Assembly: GCA_030431455.1 (NCBI GenBank)
Contig: JAUIJE010000017.1
Location: 124,001-188,000 of the forward strand
DNA length: 64,000 nucleotides
Reading direction: 5' to 3'
DNA from: a bacterium
Lineage (GTDB): Bacteria; Myxococcota; UBA727; JAUIJE01
Position 1 is the first letter of the stretch; each line of letters opens with the position of its first letter. The translations under genes and the position numbers were made by a program. The notes beneath the pieces are model-generated. The model ran no database searches. It saw only the letters and a program-made list of their open reading frames with translations, and had not been told where the DNA came from. Positions 54,871 to 64,000 of the stretch are shown piece by piece.

Positions 54871-55524
54871 CTAGGCGCCCGCGCCGAGCGCGCCCTGGAT
54901 GCGGGCAAACACTTCCTCGGGCGACGACGTGCCATCGACCCGATGCAGAATGCCGCGCTCGTCGTACAGCGCCTTCAACGGCGACGTCTGGTCGTGAAAC
55001 GCCTTGAGGCGCACCCGGATCGCGTCCGGCTGGTCATCGTCCCGTTGGTCGAGGCCCACGTGGCCACACTTGTCGCAGGTGTTGTCCACCGCGGGGGGCA
55101 CGTGCACGAGGTGGTACACCGCCCCGCACGCAGGGCAGGACCGCCGGTTCGACAACCGCTGCACGATGTTGTCGTCGGGCACTTCGATGCTGACCACGTG
55201 CTCGATCTTTTGCCCGGCCTTGTCGAGCATCGCGTCGAGGGCATCCGCCTGCGGAATGGTGCGCGGAAAGCCGTCGAGCATGAACCCGTCGGCGCAGTCC
55301 GGCTGCTGGATGCGCTGCTCGATGAGGCCGACAACGACCTCGTCGGGGACGAGCTTGCCCGCGTCCATGTACTCGGCCGCCGTCTTGCCCAGCTCTGTGC
55401 CTTCGCGCTTGGCGGCGCGGAGCATGTCACCGGTGGACAGCTGCGGGACCTTGAGCAGCTCTTCGAGGCGCTTGGCCTGCGTGCCCTTCCCGGCCCCAGG
55501 GGGACCGAACAGTACGAGACGCAT
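54871..55524 (-). CDS. adk: Adenylate kinase (zinc-lid type)
   Basis: The 217-residue enzyme interconverts AMP, ADP and ATP. It has the P-loop GPPGAGKGTQAKRLEELL at the start, STGDMLRAAKREGTELG, and GFPRTIPQADALD. Its long LID has four cysteines (SCPACGAV and NTCDKCGH), the zinc-binding form. It follows secY by 15 bp, as in most spc operons. The gene is the last expected member before the foreign lipoprotein gene. Confidence 0.97.
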   Translation of the reverse strand: MRLVLFGPPGAGKGTQAKRLEELLKVPQLSTGDMLRAAKREGTELGKTAAEYMDAGKLVPDEVVVGLIEQRIQQPDCADGFMLDGFPRTIPQADALDAMLDKAGQKIEHVVSIEVPDDNIVQRLSNRRSCPACGAVYHLVHVPPAVDNTCDKCGHVGLDQRDDDQPDAIRVRLKAFHDQTSPLKALYDERGILHRVDGTSSPEEVFARIQGALGAGA

Positions 55525-55539
55525 TCGCAGCTCCTCGAA

Positions 55540-56931
55540 TCAGCCGATGACGGGCATCGGATCGTTGCCAGAAGTCGGCGTGCGGCCGGTGCGCGCACGA
55601 CCACGAATGCGCGGCCCTTGCGGTCCCGCAAACCCGTCGTACTGACGTGTGATCAGGTGCCCTTCGATCTGCTGGGCGGTGTCGAGCGCGACGCCCACGA
55701 CGATGAGCAAACCCGTGCCCCCGAAGTAGAACGGCACCTGGTTGCTCGTGGCTTGCTGAATCAGCGCGGGCAAGACACAGATCGCGGCCAGGTAGACCGC
55801 GCCCCCGGCGGTGATGCGGGTCAAGACCCCGTCGATGTATTCGGCGGTGGCTTTGCCGGGACGAATGCCCGGCACGAACCCGCCGAACTTGCGCAGGTTG
55901 TCGGCCACGTCGACGGGGTTGAAGGTCATCGCGGTGTAGAAGAACGCGAAGAAGACGATGAGCCCGACAAACACCACTTGGTAGAGCCAGGTCCCGGGCA
56001 TGAGCGCGGCCTGCACACTCTGCATCCAATCGGTCTCGATGAGCGAGGCGGCGGTCGCGGGGAACATCAAGATCGACGACGCGAAGATGGGCGGAATCAC
56101 GCCCGAGGTGTTGACCTTGAGCGGCAGGTGCGTGGCTTGGCCGCCGTACTGCTTGTTGCCCACGATGCGTTTGGCGTACTGAATGGGAATGCGTCGTTGG
56201 CCGCGCTCGACGAAGACGATGGCGCCGATGACGGAGACCATGAGCACGATGAGGATGAGCATCTCCATCGGCTGGTAGGTGCCTTCCTTGAGGCCCATGG
56301 CGGTCTGGTACACCGCCTCGGGGAGACGGGCCACAATGCCGGCGAAGATGATGAGCGAGATGCCGTTGCCGACGCCTTTTTCGGTGATGCGCTCGCCGAG
56401 CCACATGATGAACGCGGTGCCGGCGGTCAGGGTGATGATGGTCATCAGCACGAAGCCAATGCCGCCCCAGGCCGAGGCCCATTCGGGGTTCACCACCGAG
56501 CGACCGTTGTCGTTGATGCCTTTGAGGTACGAGCTGAGCATGATCGCCTGCACGATCGAGATGCCCATGGTGCCGTAGCGGGTGTACTGGGTGATCTTGC
56601 GCCGGCCTTGGTCGCCCTCTTTTTGCATCCGCTCCAGGGCGGGGATCACGACGACCAGCAGCTGCATGATGATGGACGAGGTGATGTACGGCATGATGCC
56701 GAGCGCGAACACCGAGAGCTGCTCGAGCGCGCCACCGGAGAAGAAGTTGAACAAGTTCAGCAGGCCCCCGCCCTGGGCGGACTGGGCCTGCAGGTAGTTC
56801 TTCATCGCGGTGCGATCGACGCCGGGCGTCGTGACGAAGATGCCGATGCGGTACACCGCGAGCAGCGCCAACGTGTAGAAGATGCGCTTGCGCAGCTCGG
56901 GGATTTTGAAAATGTTGAACAGTGCGCCCAC
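55540..56931 (-). CDS. secY: Preprotein translocase subunit SecY
   Basis: The 463-residue protein has ten membrane helices and the SecY signatures [18 protein letters not shown] near residue 30, [20 protein letters not shown] near residue 65, and [20 protein letters not shown]. The ribosome-contacting loops are basic as usual. It forms the protein-conducting channel of the inner membrane. It lies 134 bp downstream of rplO. Confidence 0.98.
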   Translation of the reverse strand: MGALFNIFKIPELRKRIFYTLALLAVYRIGIFVTTPGVDRTAMKNYLQAQSAQGGGLLNLFNFFSGGALEQLSVFALGIMPYITSSIIMQLLVVVIPALERMQKEGDQGRRKITQYTRYGTMGISIVQAIMLSSYLKGINDNGRSVVNPEWASAWGGIGFVLMTIITLTAGTAFIMWLGERITEKGVGNGISLIIFAGIVARLPEAVYQTAMGLKEGTYQPMEMLILIVLMVSVIGAIVFVERGQRRIPIQYAKRIVGNKQYGGQATHLPLKVNTSGVIPPIFASSILMFPATAASLIETDWMQSVQAALMPGTWLYQVVFVGLIVFFAFFYTAMTFNPVDVADNLRKFGGFVPGIRPGKATAEYIDGVLTRITAGGAVYLAAICVLPALIQQATSNQVPFYFGGTGLLIVVGVALDTAQQIEGHLITRQYDGFAGPQGPRIRGRARTGRTPTSGNDPMPVIG

Positions 56932-57065
56932 TGGGTCACTCCCTTGCGTCGCCGGAATCTACAGGATGCGCCCGAGGGCGCAACCGCCCTGTGGGCGCAA
57001 TCCGCCCGGTGGCGTCACCCTCGTGGCGTGCGCACGAAGCGTCCGCCGACAAGGGCGTCGTCGTC

Positions 57066-57557
57066 TCAACCCTCGGTTTTGGCAGGGGCTTTCTCGGGGA
57101 TGATCTCCACCGACCCACCCGCCGCCTCGATCTTCGCTTGCGCGGACTTGCTGACCTTGTGCGCCTTCACGTTCAACGCGACCGACAGGTCACCTTCGCC
57201 CAGGATTTTCACCCGGCCGTTGGCCTTGCCCAGCAGGCCCCGCTCGATGAGCGCGGCGAGGTCGACGGTGCTCCCCGCGTCAAAGCGGTCCGCGAGGCGG
57301 CCGACATTGATCACGGTGTAGTCCTTGCGGAACAACGCGTTGCGGAAACCACGCTTCGGCAACCGACGGGCCAAGGGGAGCTGGCCCCCCTCGAAACCGG
57401 GGCGGACGCCCCCGGACTTGCGCGCTTTTTGGCCCTTGTGGCCGCGTCCCGAGGTCTTGCCGATGCCCGAGCCGGGGCCGCGACCGACGCGTTTGGGCTT
57501 TTTGCGGGCGCCACGGGGGGCGACGAGGTTGTGAAGGCCTTGACGTTCGTTGCTCAT
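57066..57557 (-). CDS. rplO: Ribosomal protein L15
   Basis: The 163-residue protein has the Gly-rich N-terminus ([40 protein letters not shown]) and the globular C-terminal [20 protein letters not shown] with [12 protein letters not shown] 23S rRNA binder needed late in 50S assembly. It lies 61 bp downstream of rpmD. A C-terminal extension PAKTEG makes it a little longer than the E. coli protein. Confidence 0.97.
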   Translation of the reverse strand: MSNERQGLHNLVAPRGARKKPKRVGRGPGSGIGKTSGRGHKGQKARKSGGVRPGFEGGQLPLARRLPKRGFRNALFRKDYTVINVGRLADRFDAGSTVDLAALIERGLLGKANGRVKILGEGDLSVALNVKAHKVSKSAQAKIEAAGGSVEIIPEKAPAKTEG

Positions 57558-57618
57558 GACGGGTTCCTTTCGCCGGACACGCCGACTCGGAAAAAATCGC
57601 GCCCCGGAGGGCGCGCGA

Positions 57619-57843
57619 TCACTTGTTCTTGTGGTGCACGCCGAACAGCGCGGCCTCGCCCTCGAGCACCTCGACCTCGACCAGGTGCTGCACCTTGGTC
57701 ACCATCCCACGGATCGCGGGGGTGTCTTTGAGCTCGACGGTGTGGTGGAGCCGACGCAGGCCGAGACCACGCAGGGTCTCGCGCTGACGTTGGGGACGGC
57801 CGATGCCGCTGCGAATCTGGGTCACTCGAATCTTGGTCGCCAT
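57619..57843 (-). CDS. rpmD: Ribosomal protein L30
   Basis: The 74-residue protein contains [20 protein letters not shown] and [20 protein letters not shown], the L30 core, plus a longer C-terminus (about 12 residues) than the typical 60-residue form. It lies 13 bp after rpsE and upstream of rplO, the standard order. Confidence 0.94.
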   Translation of the reverse strand: MATKIRVTQIRSGIGRPQRQRETLRGLGLRRLHHTVELKDTPAIRGMVTKVQHLVEVEVLEGEAALFGVHHKNK

Positions 57844-57856
57844 GGTGGGCTCCTAA

Positions 57857-58423
57857 TCAGGCTTCCGCGGGGGGCTGGGTCGGCGCCGGCGCCGCGTCGG
57901 CCTTTTTGGCCTTGTCGCCGGCGAGGTCGACTTTTTTGCCCCGCCGGGCCGCGTGCTCAGCGATGGTGCGCAGCTGGGTCAACCCTTCGAGGGTGGCGCG
58001 CACGACGTTGTTGGGGTTCTTGGTGCCGATGGACTTCGACAAGATGTCGTGGACGCCGGCGCACTCGAGCACCGCGCGGACGTTGCCGCCGGCGATGACG
58101 CCGGTCCCTTCGGAGGCGGGACGCAGCACCACGTGGCCGGCCCCGAAGCGACCGATGACCCGGTGGGGGATGGTCGTGCCCTGCAAGGTCACCTTGGCCA
58201 TCGACTTCTTGGCTTTCTCGGTGCCCTTGCGAATCGCTTCGGGAACCTCGTTGGCTTTGCCGAGACCCACGCCCACGGTGCCTTGGCCGTCACCGACCAC
58301 GACGAGCGCGCTGAAAGAAAAACGACGGCCGCCTTTGACCACCTTCGCGACGCGGTTGATGTGCACCACGCGCTCGATGAGGTCTTGAAGGTCATCAGAC
58401 TGATTTTGACGTTCTTGTCGCAT
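57857..58423 (-). CDS. rpsE: Ribosomal protein S5
   Basis: The 188-residue protein has the double-stranded RNA-binding fold start [40 protein letters not shown], and [20 protein letters not shown]. These residues contact the decoding-site side and affect fidelity. A Lys/Ala/Pro-rich C-terminal tail of about 25 residues is longer than in E. coli. Standard position between rplR and rpmD. Confidence 0.97.
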   Translation of the reverse strand: MRQERQNQSDDLQDLIERVVHINRVAKVVKGGRRFSFSALVVVGDGQGTVGVGLGKANEVPEAIRKGTEKAKKSMAKVTLQGTTIPHRVIGRFGAGHVVLRPASEGTGVIAGGNVRAVLECAGVHDILSKSIGTKNPNNVVRATLEGLTQLRTIAEHAARRGKKVDLAGDKAKKADAAPAPTQPPAEA

Positions 58424-58443
58424 TCAACGACTCCTGACAGCGC

Positions 58444-58830
58444 TTAAAACTGAATGCCGGCTTCGCGGGCGCCACTGGCGACCGCCGCGACGCGGCCGTG
58501 AAAACGAAAACCGTTGCGGTCGAACACCACGCTCTCGACCCCCGCCTCTTTGAGACGCTGGGCCAGCAGTTCGCCGACTTTCTTGGCTTGGTCGACCTTC
58601 TTCATCCCAGCCATGCCGCCCTTGAGCTGCTTGTCCTGGGTCGAGGCCGCGGCCACGGTCTTGCCGCTGTCGTCGTCGATGGCTTGCACGTAGATGTGCT
58701 TGGCCGACCGAAACACCGACAGGCGCGGGCGCGCGGCCGAGCCGCTGATGCGCTTGCGCACGCCGAGCGCACGCTTGACGCGCTGGGCCTCGCGGGGATT
58801 GTTCTTTCGAAGCGTTTTGAGTTGACGCAT
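58444..58830 (-). CDS. rplR: Ribosomal protein L18
   Basis: The 128-residue protein contains [40 protein letters not shown] and the C-terminal [20 protein letters not shown] with EAGIQF. It binds 5S rRNA with L5 and L25. ATG 58830 was preferred to in-frame GTG 58842 because GGAG lies 6 nt before the ATG. Confidence 0.96.
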   Translation of the reverse strand: MRQLKTLRKNNPREAQRVKRALGVRKRISGSAARPRLSVFRSAKHIYVQAIDDDSGKTVAAASTQDKQLKGGMAGMKKVDQAKKVGELLAQRLKEAGVESVVFDRNGFRFHGRVAAVASGAREAGIQF

Positions 58831-58872
58831 GAGTTTCTCCACTCGCGCGAAGGTTGCCTTCGCTCTCGTCGG

Positions 58873-59409
58873 CTATTTGCCCGACTTGCCTTCTTTTTTC
58901 TTCACGACCTCGTCGCTGTAGCGAATGCCCTTGCCGCCGTACGGCTCGGGGGGCCGGATGGCCCGAATCTTCGCCGCGGTCTGGCCGAGCAGCTGCTTGT
59001 CGATGGACGACAGCACAATCTCGGTCCGGTCGTTGACTTGCGCGGTCACGCCCTCGGGGAGCGGAAACTCCACCGCGTGCGAAAACCCGAGCTGCATGTT
59101 GAGGTTCTTGCCCTTGGTCTCGGCGCGATAGCCCACGCCTTTGACCAGGAGCTTGCGCTCGTAGCCCGTCGACACCCCGTGCACCATGTTCGCGATGAGG
59201 GCGCGGGTCAAGCCGTGCAACGACTTGGCCTCGCGGCTCTCGTCGGGGCGCTCGATGGTGACGACCTTGTCGCCCACGTTGACCTTCATCATCGTGTGCG
59301 GGGTCATCGAGAGCTTGCCTTTTTTGCCCTCGACTTTGAGTTCGCCGCCGGACAACGACACTTTGACGCCGTCGGGCAGCTCTACAGGTTTTTTACCGAT
59401 GCGGGACAT
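58873..59409 (-). CDS. rplF: Ribosomal protein L6
   Basis: The 178-residue protein begins MSRIGKKPVELPDGVKVSLS and ends with the motif PPEPYGGKGIRYSDEVVKKK, both conserved in L6. It has the usual two repeated alpha-beta domains and lies near the GTPase-associated region of the 50S subunit. Order rpsH-rplF-rplR is standard. Confidence 0.97.
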   Translation of the reverse strand: MSRIGKKPVELPDGVKVSLSGGELKVEGKKGKLSMTPHTMMKVNVGDKVVTIERPDESREAKSLHGLTRALIANMVHGVSTGYERKLLVKGVGYRAETKGKNLNMQLGFSHAVEFPLPEGVTAQVNDRTEIVLSSIDKQLLGQTAAKIRAIRPPEPYGGKGIRYSDEVVKKKEGKSGK

Positions 59410-59457
59410 GACTGAACCTCACAAAACTTTTGGCCACCGTCGTCCAGGGGCGGGCCC

Positions 59458-59850
59458 CTACCAGACGTAGCAGAGAACCTCGCCGCCGACGTTGCTCGAC
59501 CGGGCTTGGGCGTCGGTCATCACGCCCTTCGAGGTCGAGACCACCGCCATGCCCAGACCGCCGCGCACCTTGGGCAGGTCGCTCGCGCCCTTGTACACGC
59601 GAAGGCCAGGACGGCTGATGCGCTTGATGCCTTCGATCACCGGCGCATTGGCATTGTCGTATTTCAGACGCAACGTGATGGTGCGCTTCTTGTCGCCGTC
59701 CAGGTCGTAGTCGGCGATGTAGCCCTCGTCTTTGAGCAGCTCGGCGATGCGAACCTTGATCTTGGACGCGGGGGATTTCACCTGCTCATGCGCCATCAAC
59801 TGGGCATTGCGGATGCGGGTCAAAAAATCGCTGATGGGATCCGTCATCAT
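59458..59850 (-). CDS. rpsH: Ribosomal protein S8
   Basis: The 130-residue protein contains [35 protein letters not shown] and the C-terminal [20 protein letters not shown] with GGEVLCYVW. In E. coli S8 also represses its own operon by binding mRNA. It follows rplE by only 12 bp, so the rpsN gene normally between them is missing. Start is the first of two Met codons (59850 or 59847). Confidence 0.97.
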   Translation of the reverse strand: MMTDPISDFLTRIRNAQLMAHEQVKSPASKIKVRIAELLKDEGYIADYDLDGDKKRTITLRLKYDNANAPVIEGIKRISRPGLRVYKGASDLPKVRGGLGMAVVSTSKGVMTDAQARSSNVGGEVLCYVW

Positions 59851-59862
59851 GGTGGGGACCTC

Positions 59863-60414
59863 CTACTTGCGGAAAGGCATGCCAAGGTGGGTGAGCAGGG
59901 CTTTGCCTTGCTCGTCGTTGCCCGCGGTGGTGTGGAACGTGATGTTCATTCCGCGGAGCCGATCCACCTTGTCGTAGTTGATTTCGTGGAAAATGATCTG
60001 CTCTTTGATGCCCAGGGAGTAGTTGCCATTCCCGTCGAGCTTGGTGCCGACCCCGCGGAAGTCACGGACCCGGGGGAGCGCCAGGTTGACCAGGCGGTCG
60101 AGGAACTCCCACATGCGATCGCGGCGCAGGGTCACCTTGCAGCCGATGGGCATGCCCTCGCGCAACTTGAAGGTCGCGATGGACTTCTTGGCCTTGGTCA
60201 CCACCGGCTTTTGACCGGTGATTTTGGCCAGGTCCCCGGTGGCCGCTTCGATGGCCTTGGGGTTCTGGATGGCCTCGCCGAGACCCATGTTGATCACGAT
60301 CTTGGTGAGCTTCGGAACCTGCATTTTGTTCTCCAGGGAGAACTCCTTCTGCAAGGTGCCTGCAATCTCATTGTCGTAGTACGTTTTGAGGCGTGGGGGC
60401 TTTTTGTCCGCCAT
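59863..60414 (-). CDS. rplE: Ribosomal protein L5
   Basis: The 183-residue protein shows [40 protein letters not shown] and [20 protein letters not shown], all standard L5 elements. It binds 5S rRNA and contacts the P-site tRNA and S13. It lies 44 bp after rplX. Confidence 0.98.
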   Translation of the reverse strand: MADKKPPRLKTYYDNEIAGTLQKEFSLENKMQVPKLTKIVINMGLGEAIQNPKAIEAATGDLAKITGQKPVVTKAKKSIATFKLREGMPIGCKVTLRRDRMWEFLDRLVNLALPRVRDFRGVGTKLDGNGNYSLGIKEQIIFHEINYDKVDRLRGMNITFHTTAGNDEQGKALLTHLGMPFRK

Positions 60415-60458
60415 CTCTTACTCCTGATCAGGCCGGGGCCCGATGCTCAACTCGAGGC

Positions 60459-60806
60459 TCAGACCTCGACCGCCTTGAGGTTGCGGCCACGGGCCACGCG
60501 AATCTTCTTGCCGTCGTCGGTGAACGACGCGCCGATGCGGACCGGGCGATTCAGCTCTTCGCTCATCAGCATCACGTTGCTGATGTGCACCGTCCCCGGG
60601 GTCTCGATGATGCCGCCCTCGGGGTGGCGCGAGCTCTTCTGGGGGGCGATGTGACGCTTGGTGGTGAACACGTCTTCGAGGCGCACGCGCTCTTTTTCGC
60701 GCAGAACCTCGATGACGCGCCCCTCGGCGCCTTTGTGCTTGCCGGCGATCACCTTGACGGTGTCTCCGACCTTGATGCGAATCTTGTTGCGCTTTTGCTT
60801 GGCCAT
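60459..60806 (-). CDS. rplX: Ribosomal protein L24
   Basis: The 115-residue protein has the KOW element [20 protein letters not shown] near the N-terminus and [20 protein letters not shown] further on. It initiates 50S assembly by binding the 5' end of 23S rRNA. It lies 10 bp after rplN. Confidence 0.97.
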   Translation of the reverse strand: MAKQKRNKIRIKVGDTVKVIAGKHKGAEGRVIEVLREKERVRLEDVFTTKRHIAPQKSSRHPEGGIIETPGTVHISNVMLMSEELNRPVRIGASFTDDGKKIRVARGRNLKAVEV

Positions 60807-60816
60807 CTGGGACTCC

Positions 60817-61185
60817 TCAGAGCACTTCGGGTGCGAGGGAGATGATTTTCATGAACTTCTTGGCGCGCAGCTCACGCGCCACGGGCCCAAAGATGCGGGT
60901 GCCCACCGGCTCGCCGTCTTTGTTGACCAGCACCGCCCCGCCCTTGTCGAAACGGATGTAAGTGCCGTCGGGGCGACCGATCTCTTTGGCGGTGCGCACG
61001 ACGACCGCGCGGACCACGTCGCCCTTTTTGACCTTCGAGTTGGGAGCGGCTTCTTTCACCGCGCACACGATGATGTCACCGACCGAGGCGTAGCGACGGC
61101 CAGAACCGCCGAGCACCTTGATGCACATGACCTTCTTCGCGCCGCTGTTGTCGGCCACTTCGAGGACGCTTTGATTTTGAATCAT
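60817..61185 (-). CDS. rplN: Ribosomal protein L14
   Basis: The 122-residue protein has the expected length and the motifs [40 protein letters not shown] and [20 protein letters not shown]. It forms an intersubunit bridge. A 159-bp structured gap separates it from rpsQ, unusually long inside this operon. Confidence 0.98.
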   Translation of the reverse strand: MIQNQSVLEVADNSGAKKVMCIKVLGGSGRRYASVGDIIVCAVKEAAPNSKVKKGDVVRAVVVRTAKEIGRPDGTYIRFDKGGAVLVNKDGEPVGTRIFGPVARELRAKKFMKIISLAPEVL

Positions 61186-61232
61186 CGGATGTCTCCGGTC
61201 GAATCAGTGAACTGAGCGATGCGACCGGACAC

Positions 61233-61253
61233 AGCAGCATTGCGCTGCTTTTT
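61233..61253 (+). terminator. Terminator-like hairpin in the rplN-rpsQ gap, oriented against the operon
   Basis: AGCAGC (61233-61238), a 5-nt loop and GCTGCT (61244-61249) are followed by TTTT on the plus strand. The flanking genes are on the minus strand, where the same hairpin has no T-run, so it would stop antisense rather than sense transcripts. Confidence 0.4.
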
Positions 61254-61288
61254 GTGTTCGGACGCAGGGCTCGTTGAGCCAAGGTCTC

Positions 61289-61306
61289 CGAACGTCTTCA
61301 CGTTCG
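61289..61306. repeat. Perfect inverted repeat in the rplN-rpsQ gap
   Basis: CGAACGT (61289-61295) and ACGTTCG (61300-61306) pair exactly around CTTC. It lies about 40 bp downstream of the rpsQ stop in the direction of transcription and could be an mRNA processing or attenuation element. Confidence 0.55.
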
Positions 61307-61344
61307 TGGCACTGGCGTGCCGGGCCGCGGGTGCGGCCAACCCG

Positions 61345-61608
61345 TCAGATGCGGGCCTTTTCCACCACGCTGCGCAGGCGCCAGCGTTTGGTCTTGGACA
61401 GCGGACGGCTTTCGACGATCTCGACGGTGTCGCCCGCGCCACATTGATTTTGCTCGTCGTGCGCGTGGTACCGCGCGCGGCGCTTGATGAACTTGTTGTA
61501 CCGCGGGTGGCGAACCGTGCGGGTGACCTCGACGGTGATGGACTTGTCCATCTTGTCGCTGATCACCGTGCCGCGCAGGACGCGTCCGTAGCCTCGTTCG
61601 TTGCTCAT
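61345..61608 (-). CDS. rpsQ: Ribosomal protein S17
   Basis: The 87-residue protein has the OB-fold sequence [40 protein letters not shown] and [20 protein letters not shown], all conserved in S17. It binds 16S rRNA early in assembly. Stop at 61345; the following 159 bp carry two hairpins. Confidence 0.97.
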   Translation of the reverse strand: MSNERGYGRVLRGTVISDKMDKSITVEVTRTVRHPRYNKFIKRRARYHAHDEQNQCGAGDTVEIVESRPLSKTKRWRLRSVVEKARI

Positions 61609-61655
61609 TCTCGTATCTCCGAGATGTGTGGGTATGTCCTACCCGATGGCTTTGG

Positions 61656-61868
61656 TCAAGCGGAGGCTTGCGCCTTTTCTGCACGATTCTTCTCGTTGAG
61701 CACGGTCAGAACACGGGCGATGTCACGCTTGGCTTTGGTGATGGAGGCGGTGTCCAGCAGTTGCCGGGTGCCGTTTTTGAACTCCAGGTCGAACAGTTCG
61801 CGCCGCAGGCGCTGCTCTTCTTCGCGGAGTTCCTCCAGGGATTTTTCACGCAGTTCTTTGGGGTCCAT
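61656..61868 (-). CDS. rpmC: Ribosomal protein L29
   Basis: The 70-residue all-helical protein reads MDPKELREKSLEELREEEQR and then LFDLEFKNGTRQLLDTASIT and KAKRDIARVLTVLNEK, the standard L29 pattern. It lies by the exit tunnel. It starts 9 bp after rplP. Confidence 0.95.
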   Translation of the reverse strand: MDPKELREKSLEELREEEQRLRRELFDLEFKNGTRQLLDTASITKAKRDIARVLTVLNEKNRAEKAQASA

Positions 61869-61877
61869 GGGGAGCTC

Positions 61878-62294
61878 CTACAGGTCTTCGTCGCGCGAGA
61901 TGAACTTGGTCTTGAACGGCAGCTTGCTCGCGGCGAGCGCGAAGGCTTTCTTCGCCTCGTCCTCGGGGACGCCGGCCATCTCGTAAAGCATGCGCCCCGG
62001 CTTGACCACCGCGACCCAGGCCTCGGTGCCGCCCTTGCCTTTACCCATCCGGACTTCGGCGGGCTTTTTGGTGATGGGCTTGTCGGGGAACACACGAATC
62101 CAAATCTTGCCGCCGCGCTTGACCCGGCGGGTCATGGCGATACGAGCGGCTTCGATCTGCCGGGCGGTGAGCCAGCCACGGTCGATGGCCATCAGGCCAT
62201 AGTCACCGAAGCTCACGGCGTTGCCGCGAAGGCTGTGACCGCGCATCTTGCCCTTTTGAACCTTGCGGTGCTTGACGCGGGAAGGGGACAGCAT
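61878..62294 (-). CDS. rplP: Ribosomal protein L16
   Basis: The 138-residue protein contains [40 protein letters not shown] and [20 protein letters not shown]. It is essential for A-site tRNA binding. It lies 38 bp after rpsC. Length matches E. coli L16 closely. Confidence 0.98.
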   Translation of the reverse strand: MLSPSRVKHRKVQKGKMRGHSLRGNAVSFGDYGLMAIDRGWLTARQIEAARIAMTRRVKRGGKIWIRVFPDKPITKKPAEVRMGKGKGGTEAWVAVVKPGRMLYEMAGVPEDEAKKAFALAASKLPFKTKFISRDEDL

Positions 62295-62332
62295 GTCGAA
62301 CTCCTCGTGCGAAGCGGATGCTTCGCCTCAAA

Positions 62333-62977
62333 TCAGCGGCGACCGGTCGCCTGGGGCAGAACCTCGCCTTTGAAAATCCAGCACTTCACCCCGATCACAC
62401 CGTAGGTGGTGCGCGCTTCGGCGAAGCCGTACTCGATGTCGGCGCGGAGGGTGTGCAAGGGCACGCGGCCCTCGCGGTACCACTCGCGGCGGGACATCTC
62501 GGCGCCGCCGAGGCGGCCGGCACACGCGATGCGCACGCCTTTGGCGCCGAACTTGAGCGCGGTTTGCATGGACTTTTTCATCGCCCGGCGGAACGCCACG
62601 CGGCGCTCGAGTTGCTGGGCGACGTTCTCGGCCACGAGCTGCGCGTCGGTCTCGGCCTTGCGCACTTCATGGATGTTCAAGAAGATTTCGCTCTCGGACA
62701 GCTTTTGCAGGTCCTTTTTGAGCTGCTCGATGCCCGCGCCCTTCTTGCCGATGACGATGCCGGGACGCGCGGTGTGCACATTGACTTTGCACTTGCTCGA
62801 GGCCCGCTCGATGTCGACGCGGCTGATGCCGGCGCTCTTGAGCTGGGTGCGGATGTACTGACGGAGCTTCAGGTCCTCGAGGAGCCACTCGCTGTAGCCC
62901 TTTTCGCGGAACCAGCGAGAGTCCCAGCTCCGAATGACGCCGAGGCGGAAACCGTTGGGGTGAACTTTTTGACCCAT
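62333..62977 (-). CDS. rpsC: Ribosomal protein S3
   Basis: The 214-residue protein begins [20 protein letters not shown], contains the KH domain ([20 protein letters not shown]) and the C-terminal [20 protein letters not shown]-type block. It is at the mRNA entry tunnel and has helicase-like activity with S4 and S5. It ends TGRR without the long tail found in some species. Confidence 0.98.
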   Translation of the reverse strand: MGQKVHPNGFRLGVIRSWDSRWFREKGYSEWLLEDLKLRQYIRTQLKSAGISRVDIERASSKCKVNVHTARPGIVIGKKGAGIEQLKKDLQKLSESEIFLNIHEVRKAETDAQLVAENVAQQLERRVAFRRAMKKSMQTALKFGAKGVRIACAGRLGGAEMSRREWYREGRVPLHTLRADIEYGFAEARTTYGVIGVKCWIFKGEVLPQATGRR

Positions 62978-62992
62978 TTCAAAAACCTACTT

Positions 62993-63376
62993 TCAGACTT
63001 CCGTCAGCTCGATGCGGATGTGCGAGGTCTGTTTGCGGATGCGGGTGGCCCGTCCGTGTGCGCGCGCCATGTAGCGCCGCATGATCGGCCCCTTGTTGAT
63101 TTGCACATCACTGACCACGAGGCGGTCGATGTCCATGTTGCGTTGGTCGGCGTTGGCCACCGCGGCAGCCAAGACCTTGCGCATCGGGACCGCGGCCGCG
63201 CGACGTTGGAACGCGAGCAGGGTGTCCGCGTCCTCGACGTTGCGCCCACGGATGAGCTTGGCGATCGCCTGCGCCTTGCGCGCGCTCATGCGGATGTCAC
63301 GGAAGTGCGCCACCGCCCCGCCGTCGGCGCGGGCCTGTTTGCGCGCTTGTGCTTTCTGTTTCTCACGCGAAGCCAT
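62993..63376 (-). CDS. rplV: Ribosomal protein L22
   Basis: The 127-residue protein has IRMSARKAQAIAKLIRGRNV, a Val/Arg-rich beta-hairpin region and ARAHGRATRIRKQTSHIRIE at the C-terminus, the segment reaching into the exit tunnel. The N-terminal 15 residues are a Lys/Gln/Ala-rich extension. It lies between rpsS and rpsC as usual. Confidence 0.97.
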   Translation of the reverse strand: MASREKQKAQARKQARADGGAVAHFRDIRMSARKAQAIAKLIRGRNVEDADTLLAFQRRAAAVPMRKVLAAAVANADQRNMDIDRLVVSDVQINKGPIMRRYMARAHGRATRIRKQTSHIRIELTEV

Positions 63377-63400
63377 GATGACTCTCCGTCGCCCTAAGGC

Positions 63401-63676
63401 TTACTTCTTGCCTTTTTTGTCGGCGGGGTGACCAGGGAACGTGCGGGTGGGGGCAAACTCGCCGAGCTTGTGGCCGACCATGTTGTCGGTCACGAACACG
63501 GGGATGAACTTGCGTCCGTTGTGCACGGCGAAGGTGTACCCGATCATCTCGGGGACAATCATCGAACGACGCGACCACGTCTTGATGACCTTCTTGCTGT
63601 TGGCGTCCGCTTGAGACTGCACCTTGTTCCAAAGATGCTGGTCGATGTAGGGACCTTTTTTGATCGAACGAGGCAT
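63401..63676 (-). CDS. rpsS: Ribosomal protein S19
   Basis: The 91-residue protein contains [40 protein letters not shown] and [20 protein letters not shown]. It contacts S13 in the 30S head. It starts 9 bp after rplB. Confidence 0.98.
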   Translation of the reverse strand: MPRSIKKGPYIDQHLWNKVQSQADANSKKVIKTWSRRSMIVPEMIGYTFAVHNGRKFIPVFVTDNMVGHKLGEFAPTRTFPGHPADKKGKK

Positions 63677-63685
63677 GAGGGGCTC

Positions 63686-64000
63686 CTACTTCTTCCGCCG
63701 ACGGACAATGAACTTGTCGGTGCGCTTGTTCTTGCGGGTCCGGCGACCTTTGGTGGGCTTGCCCCAGGGGGTCGTCGGGTGACGGCCACCGGAGGTCCGG
63801 CCCTCGCCACCGCCGTGCGGGTGATCGATGGGGTTCATGGCGACGCCGCGTTGGTGCGGACGACGACCGAGCCAGCGGGTGCGGCCGGCTTTGCCAATCT
63901 TCATGAGCTCGTGCTCGGTGTTGCCGACCTGGCCGATGGTGGCGGTGCACTCGGCGAGCACCATGCGGGCTTCGCCAGAGGGCAGACGCACTTGGGCGTA
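63686..64000 (-). CDS. rplB: Ribosomal protein L2, C-terminal part only (runs off the window)
   Basis: The last 104 residues are present, from [18 protein letters not shown] to the stop. The conserved [20 protein letters not shown] includes the His required for peptidyl-transferase assembly (HPHGG). The 5' end lies beyond the window, so the start cannot be judged. First visible gene of the S10-spc-alpha cluster. Confidence 0.97.
   Translation of the reverse strand, partial: YAQVRLPSGEARMVLAECTATIGQVGNTEHELMKIGKAGRTRWLGRRPHQRGVAMNPIDHPHGGGEGRTSGGRHPTTPWGKPTKGRRTRKNKRTDKFIVRRRKK

Overview
The window is G+C-rich (roughly 70% by eye) and densely coding. It most likely comes from a member of the Myxococcota (former Deltaproteobacteria). 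Three observations support this. A large secreted protease ends in a MYXO-CTERM-like sorting tail (Cys-rich, then one hydrophobic helix, then RKRR). The type IV pilus genes run pilB-pilT-pilC-pilS-pilR, the order I recall for Myxococcus xanthus. The lexA promoter carries a near-match to the Myxococcus-type LexA box ending in GTTCAGG. No rRNA, tRNA, CRISPR array or insertion sequence was seen.

Layout. 1-2420: the start of a flavin-reductase-like gene, frr and pyrH on the minus strand, with lexA divergent and followed by a strong terminator. 2551-4722: a lone FlhA/SctV-type export-gate gene with no other type III genes nearby. 4726-20280: a surface-polysaccharide island with a Wzm/Wzt-type ABC exporter, five glycosyltransferases (one fused to a methyltransferase), a separate methyltransferase, an asparagine-synthase-like amidotransferase, a large membrane protein, a WecA/TagO-type phosphosugar transferase that would start the glycan, and a PLP enzyme. 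20277-24840: a secreted subtilisin-like protease with FG-GAP repeats, and a small lipoprotein. 24965-26691: ribF and aroE.

26813-34466: the pilus motor and regulator block pilB, pilT, pilC, pilS, pilR. It is followed, where pilA might be expected, by a lipoprotein with a pure Asp-Gly repeat linker. 35435-46783: accessory genes, including a HEAT-repeat secreted protein, an outer-membrane barrel with an acidic DVIII-repeat leader, a HAD phosphatase next to an MFS transporter with an embedded PDZ-like domain, an App1-type phosphatidate phosphatase, a DUF1232 protein whose start looks damaged, lipoproteins and a VOC protein. 46843-48758: an acyl-CoA dehydrogenase and a methyltransferase.

48856-64000: the S10/spc/alpha ribosomal cluster on the minus strand, read from rplB (cut by the window edge) to rplQ. 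It is complete except that rpsN, rpsD, infA and map are missing from their usual slots, and a 2.8-kb gene for a secreted Cys-rich lipoprotein sits between adk and rpmJ.

The most unusual signals are at the DNA level. The exact 10-mer TGTCACTGCA occurs five times, always in the same orientation, inside unrelated genes and different reading frames, and is often built from rare codons. A hexanucleotide GAYGGN repeat recurs at three places around the pilus locus. At protein level the PDZ-containing MFS transporter, the GT-methyltransferase fusion and a probable CTG start codon stand out.
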